DNA of 64,000 nucleotides from Thermohalobaculum sp039030715 (GTDB lineage Bacteria; Pseudomonadota; Alphaproteobacteria; Rhodobacterales; Rhodobacteraceae): the NCBI GenBank assembly GCA_039030715.1, contig JBCCDU010000006.1, positions 19,596 to 83,595 on the forward strand, in the 5' to 3' direction. Of this stretch, positions 52,398 to 61,076 are shown in pieces. The translations under genes and the position numbers were made by a program. The notes beneath the pieces are model-generated. The model was not told where the DNA came from and did not search any database. It saw nothing but the letters and a program-made list of their open reading frames with translations. Position 1 is the stretch's first letter; each line of letters opens with the position of its first letter.

Positions 52398-53408
52398 TCA
52401 GGCGGCGCGGCGCTGCCCTTCTGCGTCGGCACGCGGTTCCAGCAGGTCCAGCAGAGCCGCATAGCGTGTGCGCGCATCGGTCCAGCGCAGGTAATGGTTG
52501 AATACCTCGCGCAGCGGCCCCGCGCCTTCGCGATAGGCCGCAAGGGCTGCGACCAGCGCCCCCAGGCTCAGATCACCTGACAGAACCAGAAAGCCACCGA
52601 CCGACAGGTAGGAAAGCGGCGTCATATGGCCGATCAGGTTGTAGGCTGCCTTCATCGTGAACTTGCGCCGGTGGATGTCGAACCGCAGATCCTGCGCCAG
52701 ATGCACATCCGCCAGGATCGAGCCCAAGGGATGCCTCGAGCCAATTTTCTCGCACATGGCGCGGGTCGCGGCGATCCGCGCGCGGCGCAGCTTCGAGATC
52801 CGGCGCTGCATCCGGGGCACGACAAAGGCCTGGACCGGCGTCAGCGCCAACGCGGCGATGGCCAGGCGCCAGTCCTGCACGATCAGGAAGGTCATGACGG
52901 TCGCCAGCGAAACGGTCTGCGAAACCGGTGTCGCAATGGCGCTTCCCGCAAAGCCCGCGATCGCCTCCAACTCCTGCGTCAGAACGGGGGGCAAAACCCC
53001 GCCATCCAGGCTGCCACGGCGCCAGCGGCGTAACAGGCCGTGACGCAGGCTGCGCAGGAACCGCTCGCCCAGATTGGCCGCCGAGATACTGGCGATGCAT
53101 TTCAGGGTGCTCAGCGCCCCCAGCATCGCAGCCTGCAACAAGCAGAGAAGCAGCAACGCGCCCTCGGCCCCGAAGCCACCGAAAAGCGCGGGCATTGCGC
53201 CGAAATCGCGGGCGAGCGCACCGTTGACGATCCACTTGGGGATCTCCAGCGCGATATACAGCAGAGGCGCGGTCAGGAGCGCCATCGCCGCCAGCGTGCC
53301 ATGGCCCCGCGGCGCAAAGCGCAGCACCAGCCGGTCGAGGGATGCGGGCAGCGCCGCTTCGCGAACGGGCTCGGGCCGGGTGGGGAAAGACAAAACAACG
53401 CTGGACAT
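52398..53408 (-). CDS. Stand-alone ABC-exporter transmembrane domain (no ATPase domain)
   Basis: A 336-residue protein with six hydrophobic segments and the layout of the membrane domain of type IV ABC exporters (for example VMTFLIVQDWRLAIAALALTP and the coupling-helix region RISKLRRARIAATRAMCEKIG). There is no Walker A, signature or Walker B motif, and the frame ends normally, so the nucleotide-binding half is either missing or separate. GGAGG precedes ATG 53408. It heads the operon with globin and cyclase; element F lies 59 bp upstream. Partner ATPase not in the window. Confidence 0.75.
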   Translation of the reverse strand: MSSVVLSFPTRPEPVREAALPASLDRLVLRFAPRGHGTLAAMALLTAPLLYIALEIPKWIVNGALARDFGAMPALFGGFGAEGALLLLCLLQAAMLGALSTLKCIASISAANLGERFLRSLRHGLLRRWRRGSLDGGVLPPVLTQELEAIAGFAGSAIATPVSQTVSLATVMTFLIVQDWRLAIAALALTPVQAFVVPRMQRRISKLRRARIAATRAMCEKIGSRHPLGSILADVHLAQDLRFDIHRRKFTMKAAYNLIGHMTPLSYLSVGGFLVLSGDLSLGALVAALAAYREGAGPLREVFNHYLRWTDARTRYAALLDLLEPRADAEGQRRAA

Positions 53409-53466
53409 GGCGGCCTCCATACTCTCGCGCCGCCATCGGGCGACATGGGCATGATCGACGCCTGCC

Positions 53467-53512
53467 GTTTCAGCTAAGTGTCTCGCCAAGCCGCAAGATG
53501 TTTCGTTTGTAT
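53467..53512 (-). promoter_or_regulatory. Composite promoter/operator element, site F
   Basis: Minus strand: ATACAAACGAAAC (53512-53500), 17 bp, GACACT (53482-53477), 4 bp, TGAAAC (53472-53467). It lies 59 nt upstream of the lone ABC membrane-domain gene that heads the globin-cyclase operon. Confidence 0.65.
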
Positions 53513-53597
53513 CGATGCGCGAGATGCGAGCAGGCTCCGCAACACACTGGAAAACCGGCATTTCCCATATTCCGAACCGCCGGAGCCTCGCCGCTAC

Positions 53598-53644
53598 TGA
53601 AACAATTGAAACAATTGCCGCGCTGATTGAAAATGAACTGAAAC
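53598..53644 (+). promoter_or_regulatory. Composite promoter/operator element, site C
   Basis: TGAAACAATTGAAAC (53598-53612), 16 bp, GAAAAT (53629-53634), 4 bp, TGAAAC (53639-53644). Differs from the other sites by one deleted base and a weaker GACA block. It ends 23 bp before the kinase start at 53668. Confidence 0.65.
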
Positions 53645-53667
53645 ATCGCCGGGCTAGCACAGGAGCC

Positions 53668-56600
53668 ATGCAAGTGGATGGCATCGAGCATCAAAGCGCG
53701 ACACAGTTTGCCGAGTTTGATCGCGGCGGCGTGCTAATCGCTGCCTCGCCAGGCTTCTGCAGCGATTGGAACGCGGCGGAACGATACTTGGAGCAATTTG
53801 TCGATCTGGCAGGTTCAACCGGACCAGGCCGGGCGGGCGAGGCCCTAAGCGCCTGGCGCACACCGGGCGCCGCGATCACCGCCCACCGCGCCGATGGGAC
53901 CGCGATGCTCCTCACCTCCGCCCCGACGGCTGCGGGTGGTGTCACACTCTCGGCAACCCCGCTGCAAGCACCGGCCATGGCGGAGCACCTACTGCGCCGT
54001 CTTGTCGACGATCATCCCCTGCCCGTCTGGGTCAACGAGGTTGACACCGGGCGCATTCTGTTCGGCAACGCCAAGGTTCGCGCACTGTTCGAAGTGGAGG
54101 ACGAAAACCCAGGCGACAGCACTGTCGCCGAGTTCCTGGTGCATGACAGCGAAAGCCTGCGCATCATGAACGACCTCAACGAAAACGGCGAAGCGGAGCA
54201 TTTCGTCCTGCGCGCCCGCACCGCAAAGGGCCGCGAGTTCTGGATCAACGGCGCGGTCAAACTGTTCGACCATGACGGGCGCAAGCTGGCGTTCTCGATC
54301 ATTCAGGACGCGACCGGCCTGAAGGCGCACGAGGGAGAGATTGCCCGCACTCGTCATCTGTTGGCCGACGCGATCAGCTCGCTGTCCGAGGCTTTCGCGC
54401 TGTTCGATGAAGACCACCGGCTGGTGATCTGCAACCAGAAGTACCGCGATATGAACGGCCCGGCCGCAGCGCTGATCGAGCCCGGCGTGCATTGGGAGAC
54501 CCTGTTGCGCCAGCTCGCGCGCAGCGGTCTGGTACGTCGGGCCGTGGGCCGCGAAGCCGCCTGGATCGCCGAAAGCATGGAGCGGGCCGAGAATTTCGAG
54601 AGCTTCGAGATCGAACACACCGATGGCCGCGTACGTGTCGGAGCCTTCCACCCTACCACATTGGGTGGGTTCATCATCACACAGACCGACCTCACGGCAC
54701 GGCGCACGGCCGAGAAGGCAGCGAAAGATTCCGAACAGGTCCTTTCGAAAATCCTCGAGGCCAGCCCCGCCGCGCTTTGCATGTCGCGGATCGGCGATGG
54801 CGAGGTGATCTATCGCTCGCCCGCTTGCAGCGATCTGTTCGGCGAGGAAGCGAATGCCCGCGATCAGTTCGCCGATCCGCTGGACCGCGCGGACTTCCTG
54901 ACCGAGCTTCTGCCCGCTGGCCGGATCGACGAATTCAACGCCCCCGGGCGGCGGCACGATGGCGTGACATTCCCCGCCCTCTTCTCGGCCCGGATCATCG
55001 ATTACCGGGGCGAGGATGTGATGGTCTCCTCTGTCATTGATCTGACCGACCAACTGCGCGCCCGCGACGAGCTGGCCAATGCCAACCAGCGGATGCGCGA
55101 CGCGATCGAGGCGCTGGACGAGGGCTTCGCGCTCTATGACGACCAGGACCGGCTGATCATGTGGAACCAGCGCTATGTCGAATTGAATGCCCATATCGCA
55201 GGCTCGGTCAGGTCCGGTGTCACCTATGGCGAATTGCTGGACGATGCCATTGCAACCGGCAGGCTTGGCCCGGAAGACGTCGAAAAGACCCGCGAAAGCG
55301 GTGAGCGTGACATCGAAAACCGCGTGCGCCGCTATGAATTTCAACATAACGACGGGACGTGGTTTTCGGTCTCGCGCAATCCCACAAGCGATGGCGGCTT
55401 CGTCATCACCCGACTGGATATCACCGAGCGCAAGCGGGCGGAGGAAGCCCAGCGCGAGGCTGACGAATTGCTGCGCAGGGTGCTGGATGCCTGCCCGGTC
55501 AACCTGCTGATGTGCCGCTATGACACCGGCGAGGTGGTCTATACCAGCAACTACACCGCCGAGACCTTCGGCAAGCGCAAATGGGTTTCGGATTACTGGA
55601 CCGACCGTCAGGCAGGGCTGCAGATGACCGCCGACATCCAGGCCCATGGCGGCAGCGACTATCGTGCCTTCGCGTTGAAGGATATCGATGACAAGCCGAT
55701 CCAGGTGGCTCTTTCCAGCCGCAAGATCGAGTTCCGGGGCGAGGATATGATCGTCAGCCACGCCTTCGATCTGACCGAACGCCTGGCGATGGAGGCCGAA
55801 TTGACCCGCCAGCAGGCGATGCTGCATCAGAGCGAGAAACTCTCGGCCCTGGGCGAGTTGCTGGCGGGCGTGGCGCACGAGTTGAACAACCCGCTCTCTG
55901 TCGTTGTCGGCCATGCACTGATGCTGGAGGAGGAGGCCGAAGACCCAGACCAGGTGGCGCGCATACAAAAGATCTCCAGCGCGGCAGAGCGGTGTTCCCG
56001 CATTGTGAAGACTTTCCTCGCCATGGCCCGCGAGCGCCCGGCGAAGCTGGAGCGGACGGATGTGAACCAGGTCATCGAGACCGCGATCGACGTAGCCGCC
56101 TATGGCCTGCGCAATGCGGGCGCCGAGTTGCGGCTGGACCTGGCGCCGGATCTGCCAGCGGTGATGGCGGATGTGGATCAACTGGCGCAGGTCTTCGCCA
56201 ATCTGATCGTCAACGCCGAACACGTGCTGACCGAAAAAGGCCGCGATGGCTGGCTGGCGATCCGCACCCAGGCCCAGCCCAGCGGCACCATCCGCATCGT
56301 GTTCGAAGACAATGGCCCGGGGATCCCGAAATCGATCCGCAGCCGCATCTTCGAACCCTTCTTCACCACCAAGGCGGTCGATCAAGGCACGGGTATCGGC
56401 CTCGCGTTTTGCCACCGGGTGATCACCACCCACGAAGGCACCATCACCGCCGGGGTGGGCAGCTCGGGCGGTGCCGAGTTCGCAATCACCCTGAACACCG
56501 CACCTGCGCCCGCCGCCGTCGAGGAACAGCCATCCCCACCCACTGCATCCGCGCGCGGCCGCGTGCTGGTGATCGATGACGAACCGGATGTGCTGGATCT

Positions 56601-56919
56601 GATTGCCCGCATCCTGCGCAGGGATGGGTATGAGGTCGAGACAGTCTCCTCCGCCGAGGAAGCCTTGTCGCATCTGCCCGGCCCCTTCGATCTGATCTTC
56701 AGCGACTTGAACATGCCCGGCATGGGCGGCCGCGCGTTTCTGGACCGACTGCGCCGCGACTGGCCCGAGCTGGCCGGGCGCCTGAGCTTTGTCACTGGCG
56801 ACACGATGAGCCCAAATGCCGAGGCGTTTCTGCAGGGCGCGGGCCGTCCCTATCTGGAGAAACCCATTCACCCCGCCGATCTGCGTCGCATCGCAGCCGA
56901 AGTCATAGGAGCCGAGTGA
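53668..56919 (+). CDS. Hybrid sensor histidine kinase with five PAS domains
   Basis: About 1083 residues. After a PAS-like N-terminus come five PAS domains of two alternating types: HPLPVWVNEVDTGRILFGNA, SLSEAFALFDEDHRLVICNQ, EASPAALCMSRIGDGEVIYR, ALDEGFALYDDQDRLIMWNQ and DACPVNLLMCRYDTGEVVYT. The HisKA phosphoacceptor is His737 in VAHELNNPLS, the HATPase contains DNGPGIP and GTGIGLAFC, and a C-terminal receiver has Asp1013 in FSDLNMPGMGG. No membrane segment is seen, so it is cytoplasmic and senses an internal signal such as redox, gas or a metabolite. AGGAG sits very near ATG 53668; GTG 53674 is an alternative start. Confidence 0.88.
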   Translation: MQVDGIEHQSATQFAEFDRGGVLIAASPGFCSDWNAAERYLEQFVDLAGSTGPGRAGEALSAWRTPGAAITAHRADGTAMLLTSAPTAAGGVTLSATPLQAPAMAEHLLRRLVDDHPLPVWVNEVDTGRILFGNAKVRALFEVEDENPGDSTVAEFLVHDSESLRIMNDLNENGEAEHFVLRARTAKGREFWINGAVKLFDHDGRKLAFSIIQDATGLKAHEGEIARTRHLLADAISSLSEAFALFDEDHRLVICNQKYRDMNGPAAALIEPGVHWETLLRQLARSGLVRRAVGREAAWIAESMERAENFESFEIEHTDGRVRVGAFHPTTLGGFIITQTDLTARRTAEKAAKDSEQVLSKILEASPAALCMSRIGDGEVIYRSPACSDLFGEEANARDQFADPLDRADFLTELLPAGRIDEFNAPGRRHDGVTFPALFSARIIDYRGEDVMVSSVIDLTDQLRARDELANANQRMRDAIEALDEGFALYDDQDRLIMWNQRYVELNAHIAGSVRSGVTYGELLDDAIATGRLGPEDVEKTRESGERDIENRVRRYEFQHNDGTWFSVSRNPTSDGGFVITRLDITERKRAEEAQREADELLRRVLDACPVNLLMCRYDTGEVVYTSNYTAETFGKRKWVSDYWTDRQAGLQMTADIQAHGGSDYRAFALKDIDDKPIQVALSSRKIEFRGEDMIVSHAFDLTERLAMEAELTRQQAMLHQSEKLSALGELLAGVAHELNNPLSVVVGHALMLEEEAEDPDQVARIQKISSAAERCSRIVKTFLAMARERPAKLERTDVNQVIETAIDVAAYGLRNAGAELRLDLAPDLPAVMADVDQLAQVFANLIVNAEHVLTEKGRDGWLAIRTQAQPSGTIRIVFEDNGPGIPKSIRSRIFEPFFTTKAVDQGTGIGLAFCHRVITTHEGTITAGVGSSGGAEFAITLNTAPAPAAVEEQPSPPTASARGRVLVIDDEPDVLDLIARILRRDGYEVETVSSAEEALSHLPGPFDLIFSDLNMPGMGGRAFLDRLRRDWPELAGRLSFVTGDTMSPNAEAFLQGAGRPYLEKPIHPADLRRIAAEVIGAE

Positions 56920-57653
56920 TGTCCCCTGCCCCCGCCGCCGGCAATGCCCATATCCTGGTCTGCGATGATGAGCAGGATGTCCGCGAAATGCTGAGCGAGT
57001 ATCTGGAGCGGCGCGGCTTCCAGGTTTCTACAGCCGGCGACGGGCAGGAACTGCGCGCGGTTTTGGACACGCGTTCCGTTGATGCCATCGTACTGGATAT
57101 CAATATGCCCGGCGAAGACGGCCTCAGCGTCCTACGCAACCTGCGCATCGACAATCCGGTACCGGTCATCATGCTGACCGCGACGGCGGAGGTGATCGAC
57201 CGAATCCTGGGTCTGGAAATGGGCGCGGATGATTATCTGGGCAAGCCAGTCGATCTGCGCGAGCTGGAAGCGCGGCTGAAAACCGTTCTGCGCCGCCAGG
57301 CCCCCGTGCCCGCTGCCACCGAAGCTGGTAACGGATCGTCCGAGGCGCGGATCCCCTTCGGCCTTTGCACGTTGGATATGGAAGCCGCGGCCCTTTACGA
57401 CGGGGACGGGGCGGAAGTTCCGATCACGGCGATGGAGTTCAGTCTGCTGAAGGTCTTTGCCGAGAACAAGGGCCGCGTACTGAACCGCGATCAATTGCTG
57501 GATCAGGCCCATGACCGCGATTGGGACCCGTTCGATCGGTCCATCGATATCCGCATCTCGCGCCTGCGCCGCAAGATCGAGCCAAACGCCTCGAAGCCCG
57601 AGGTGATCCGCACCGTGCGCGGGCTGGGATATATTTTCGGCGAACGCAAATAG
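56919..57653 (+). CDS. OmpR/PhoB-family response regulator
   Basis: A 244-residue regulator. The receiver has Asp60 in VLDINMPGEDGL and lysine in GADDYLGKPVD; the C-terminal winged helix has MEFSLLKVFAENKGRVLNRD and ISRLRRKIEP. The start ATG 56919 shares a base with the kinase stop (TGATG) and has AGGAG 7 bp upstream. OmpR-type proteins bind tandem direct repeats, and a TGAAAC-containing repeat element lies before every transcription unit of this island, so it is the prime candidate regulator. That link is inferred. Confidence 0.9.
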   Translation: MSPAPAAGNAHILVCDDEQDVREMLSEYLERRGFQVSTAGDGQELRAVLDTRSVDAIVLDINMPGEDGLSVLRNLRIDNPVPVIMLTATAEVIDRILGLEMGADDYLGKPVDLRELEARLKTVLRRQAPVPAATEAGNGSSEARIPFGLCTLDMEAAALYDGDGAEVPITAMEFSLLKVFAENKGRVLNRDQLLDQAHDRDWDPFDRSIDIRISRLRRKIEPNASKPEVIRTVRGLGYIFGERK

Positions 57654-57680
57654 GCGCCGGCGGGGGGGATCGCCGACGCC
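57653..57680 (+). terminator. GC-rich hairpin after the response regulator gene
   Basis: GGCGCCGGCG (57653-57662) pairs with CGCCGACGCC (57671-57680) with one mismatch and an 8-nt G-rich loop. No T-tract follows, so it may only weakly terminate. Confidence 0.4.
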
Positions 57681-57721
57681 AGGGATGCAAGCGGCACTCC
57701 GGGCAGAGAATAGTCGGAGGC

Positions 57722-58579
57722 TCAGCCCTTCTTGGTCACCACCACCTCCAGATATTCGCCAGGCAGGATCAGGCGGCCATCCGTTGCGGTATTGCTCTCG
57801 TGGGCAACCGCGCTCAGATCGGCGGCCAGGGCGTCCTGCTGCTCCGGCGGAAGCCCCGCGAAAGCCTTGTGGACCGGGCCATAATACGTGCGGAACAAAT
57901 CCAGCCACTGACCGACGGAGTGATAGCGGAACATGAACTCGCGCCGCGTCACCTGGATATCCGCAGCCCCAGCGCCGAAGAGTGTGTCGAGATGCGTCTC
58001 GGTGCCCCACAAGGCCGGTGAGGCGATGCCCGTGGGCGGGGGGAGATGCCAGCCAATTGTCTTGAAGAGCCGCCCGATAAAACCTTCCGGCGTCCAGTTG
58101 GCCATGCCGATCCGGCCGCCGGGCCGCGTCACACGCAGCATCTCGGCCGCCGAGCCTGCCTGATTGGGCGTGAACATGACCCCAAAGGTCGAGAGCACCG
58201 CATCGAAGCGATCCGCGTCGTAGGGCAGCGCCTCGGCATCCGCCGCGCGGAAGGTGACATTCATGCCCTCGGCCTCGGCGCGAGCCCGGCCCTTGTCGAG
58301 CAGCGTGGGCACATAGTCTGTGGAGATCACATCGGCGAAACGGCGTGCGGCTGCGAGTGTGGCATTGCCATTCCCAGCAGCCACGTCGAGCACGCGCTCG
58401 CCCGGGCGGACATCGGCAGCCTCGGCCAATTGCTCGCCCACGATCTGCAAGGTGACACCGATCCGAGCATAGTCGCCCGAGCCCCAGGCGCCCTGCTGTT
58501 TGGATTTTACCGCCTCCATCATGTCAGGCCCTGCCGAGGGTGCCGCGGCTGCAGGCGATGCGGTTGCTTGCATATTCAT
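57722..58579 (-). CDS. UbiE/COQ5-like SAM methyltransferase
   Basis: A 285-residue methyltransferase with motif I VLDVAAGNGNATLAAARRF and the post-core LRVTRPGGRIGMANWTPEGF typical of UbiE-type methylases. The C-terminal part (GQWLDLFRTYYGPVHKAFAG) is also family-like. AAAGGA precedes ATG 58579. It is divergent from the RTX gene at 58973 and convergent with the response regulator. Element D is about 96 nt upstream of its start. Acceptor unknown; a role in the island's response is inferred from the shared element. Confidence 0.82.
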   Translation of the reverse strand: MNMQATASPAAAAPSAGPDMMEAVKSKQQGAWGSGDYARIGVTLQIVGEQLAEAADVRPGERVLDVAAGNGNATLAAARRFADVISTDYVPTLLDKGRARAEAEGMNVTFRAADAEALPYDADRFDAVLSTFGVMFTPNQAGSAAEMLRVTRPGGRIGMANWTPEGFIGRLFKTIGWHLPPPTGIASPALWGTETHLDTLFGAGAADIQVTRREFMFRYHSVGQWLDLFRTYYGPVHKAFAGLPPEQQDALAADLSAVAHESNTATDGRLILPGEYLEVVVTKKG

Positions 58580-58675
58580 CTGATGTCCTTTCGTTGCTTT
58601 GCGGGTCCGATCGCCGCCTTTCCGCTTCAGAGCGGAGGGGGAGCAGCGGCTATGAAAGCAAGATGACCCCCGCAT

Positions 58676-58724
58676 GTTTCAGCCGAATGTCGCGTCCCCG
58701 CTTGCGGTGTTTCAATTGTTTCGA
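58676..58724 (-). promoter_or_regulatory. Composite promoter/operator element, site D
   Basis: Minus strand: TCGAAACAATTGAAAC (58724-58709), 17 bp, GACATT (58691-58686), 4 bp, TGAAAC (58681-58676). The clearest copy; its GACATT block is identical to that of site E. Confidence 0.75.
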
Positions 58725-58805
58725 ACAGGCGCGGCACGGCGGACTAAAACGCCCACCCGAACCCCTGCAACTGCTCCCCCAAACACCGAACCCACGCCTC
58801 AACCG

Positions 58806-58851
58806 CAACAACTGAAACGCTTTTCCCGGCTGCCTGACATTGGCCTGAAAC
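58806..58851 (+). promoter_or_regulatory. Composite promoter/operator element, site E
   Basis: CAACAACTGAAAC (58806-58818), 17 bp, GACATT (58836-58841), 4 bp, TGAAAC (58846-58851). It is 121 bp upstream of the RTX start at 58973. Confidence 0.7.
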
Positions 58852-58972
58852 GCGGCGTGGCGAGTGTCTGCCCAGCCCGGCGACAGAGCGCGCTGGCACG
58901 ACATACGGGGCGCCTGAATGCGGTGGAGGCCCGCCCGGCAGATCGGCACCACCGCACGCAAGGAGACGAACA

Positions 58973-61018
58973 ATGGCACTGCTGAACGCACTCGACGCGA
59001 CCCAGGCCCTGGATATGGGCAACCCGGATCAATGGGCCTTCAAGATGCCCGATCCCGGCGCCGCGCAGAACGAAACGCAGTTTTCCTGGCTGACCGAAGC
59101 GGGCACAGACGTGCAGGCCTATGGCCTGGGCTTTGACCTTTTCAACGACAAACCGGCGACCGGCCTGGTCCAGAACCTGGAATTCGATTTTGGAAACGAC
59201 GACTTCTACATGCCCGATGTAAGCATTTCCGGTGTGTCGTTTGCATTCTCGCGCGTCGTTTCAGACCCCGAAGGAATGCTGGCCCTGGCGCTTGCCGGAA
59301 ATGACACGATCAACGGCTCGAGCCTGGACGACAGACTCTATGGCTTCGACCGCAACGACCTGATGTTCGGTGCCGGTGGCAACGACACGCTTTATGGCGG
59401 CGAGGGCGATGACACCCTCCATGGCAATCAGGGCAAGAACTCCCTGTATGGCGGCGCTGGCGACGACCACCTGCACGAAAGCGGCGACGATAATCTGAGC
59501 GGCGGATTCGGCAACGACTGGGCCTATGCCACCGACGACGTGATCGGCGACGACTATTACAACGGTGGCTTGGGCATCGACTGGATCAGCTTCGAGGACA
59601 GCAGCGCCGATATCCACACGATTTCGCTACGCGACCGCAAGGTCTATCGCGACGCCGACAAGACCGAGTTCGAAACCATCCTGGGCTTCGAACATGTGAT
59701 CGGCTCGGATGACGACGAAGTATTCCATGGCACCGAGGACGGTGAATCGATCCTGGGAATGGGCGGGAACGACGTTATCAACGGCCATGGCGGCGACGAT
59801 GTCATCTTTGGCGGCAAGGGCAACGAACGGGCCTTTGGCGGCGCTGGCGATGACCGGTTCGTGTTTTTCACAAGTGATATCAGCGAGGGAAGCAATCCCT
59901 ATGAATATGTCAATGGGGGCGAAGGCCATGACCGGATCGAGCTCGTCGCGGATCAGGGCGGCCACGTCTTCAACTGGAGATATGTCAACACCAACATCCG
60001 CGATGTGGAGATGCTGGACTTCGCCGATACCCCAGGCAATGTCGATGTCATCCTGCAACTGAACGCCAAGCCCTTCGGCGGCATAGACCCCGAAGCCTGG
60101 CTGGTGGACGGGAACGACAACGCGGGCGCGACCGAGATCCTGTCGATCCATGACGCGACCGCATCGAAGATCGATCTCAGCGGGCTGACCTTTGCCAATT
60201 GGGGTGAGCAAGACGAGTTGGTTGAGATTATCGGTGGGGATGTCGACCAGACCTTGATTGGCACGTCGGAAGCCGACGAAATCCGCGGCGAAGGCGGCAA
60301 TGACATCCTGATTGGACGCAAGGGCGCGGATGTTCTCTTCGCGGGCGAAGGCGACGATGTCCTGCAGGGCGGCGAAGGCGCCGACTTCCTGGGCGGTGGT
60401 GCCGGGCTGGACATGGCAAGCTACTCCGACGCCACGAAGCGCGTCGTGGCCGATCTGGCGGGCAAAGTCGCTGGCGAGAACGACGCGGCGGGCGATGTCT
60501 ATCTGGACATCGAATATCTGCATGGCGGCATCAAAAACGACGTGCTGCGCGGCGATGCGGCGGACAACTTGATCTTTGGCTCGCAGGGGGCCGACCGCCT
60601 CTATGGCCGGGCGGGAGATGATGGGCTCTCGGGCGGCGAGGGCGGCGATGTCCTCTATGGCAATGGCGGTCAGGACAGGATGACCGGCGGACAGGGCGCG
60701 GACCAGTTCGTCTATTTCAACCTGGCCGACAGCAAGATGGGTGTCAGCCGTCGCGACGTGATCACCGATTTCGAAAGCGGCCAGGACCGGATCGAGATCA
60801 GCCGCCTAGATGCGGATGCGACCAAGGGTGGCAATCAAGCCTTCGCGTTTATCGGCACCGACCAGTTTTCGGGCACCGCGGGCGAGCTGCGCTATTTCAA
60901 ATCGGCGGGCATGGATGCGACGATCCTCCAGGCTGACCGGAACGGCGATGGCGTTCAGGATTGGCAGATCGAACTGTCGGGCCGGATCGATCTGGAGGCG
61001 ACGGATTTCGTCTTGTGA
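58973..61018 (+). CDS. Secreted RTX calcium-binding protein
   Basis: A 681-residue acidic protein with three blocks of RTX nonapeptides: about residues 110-185 (GAGGNDTLYGGEGDDTLHGN), 245-300 and 415-600. The last 230 residues are closely related to the end of the GH9 protein at 41251-44406, including RRDVITDFESGQDRIEISRL and NQAFAFIGTDQFSG, a serralysin-type secretion tail. No signal peptide or catalytic domain is seen, so it may be a surface or matrix protein; its first 100 residues match nothing I know. AAGGAGA lies 7 bp before ATG 58973. Element E lies 121 bp upstream. Confidence 0.85.
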   Translation: MALLNALDATQALDMGNPDQWAFKMPDPGAAQNETQFSWLTEAGTDVQAYGLGFDLFNDKPATGLVQNLEFDFGNDDFYMPDVSISGVSFAFSRVVSDPEGMLALALAGNDTINGSSLDDRLYGFDRNDLMFGAGGNDTLYGGEGDDTLHGNQGKNSLYGGAGDDHLHESGDDNLSGGFGNDWAYATDDVIGDDYYNGGLGIDWISFEDSSADIHTISLRDRKVYRDADKTEFETILGFEHVIGSDDDEVFHGTEDGESILGMGGNDVINGHGGDDVIFGGKGNERAFGGAGDDRFVFFTSDISEGSNPYEYVNGGEGHDRIELVADQGGHVFNWRYVNTNIRDVEMLDFADTPGNVDVILQLNAKPFGGIDPEAWLVDGNDNAGATEILSIHDATASKIDLSGLTFANWGEQDELVEIIGGDVDQTLIGTSEADEIRGEGGNDILIGRKGADVLFAGEGDDVLQGGEGADFLGGGAGLDMASYSDATKRVVADLAGKVAGENDAAGDVYLDIEYLHGGIKNDVLRGDAADNLIFGSQGADRLYGRAGDDGLSGGEGGDVLYGNGGQDRMTGGQGADQFVYFNLADSKMGVSRRDVITDFESGQDRIEISRLDADATKGGNQAFAFIGTDQFSGTAGELRYFKSAGMDATILQADRNGDGVQDWQIELSGRIDLEATDFVL

Positions 61019-61037
61019 AGCCCGCAATCAAACCGAG

Positions 61038-61065
61038 ACGGCCAGCGGGCGACCGCTGGCCGTTT
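61038..61065 (+). terminator. Hairpin terminator between convergent RTX and hyuB genes
   Basis: ACGGCCAGCGG (61038-61048) and CCGCTGGCCGT (61053-61063) form a perfect 11-bp stem with a GCGA loop, followed by a short T-tract. It could act on both strands. Confidence 0.75.
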
Positions 61066-61076
61066 GCCGGGCCGGA

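Larger units (their letters stand above)
58580..58972. other. Divergent control region of methyltransferase and RTX genes
   Basis: 393 bp without a convincing gene. It contains the composite elements D (towards the methyltransferase) and E (towards the RTX gene) and the leaders of both genes, that of the RTX gene including AAGGAGA just before its ATG. The rest is unremarkable. Confidence 0.7.

Noticed and set aside
53989..56871. A 960-codon open frame antisense to the hybrid kinase
   Set aside because: Same reason: kinase and PAS motifs are clear on the plus strand, and the antisense product shows no fold.
59280..60720. Direct repeats resembling a CRISPR array
   Set aside because: The repeats are in frame, degenerate and encode RTX nonapeptides; there are no constant repeats with unique spacers.
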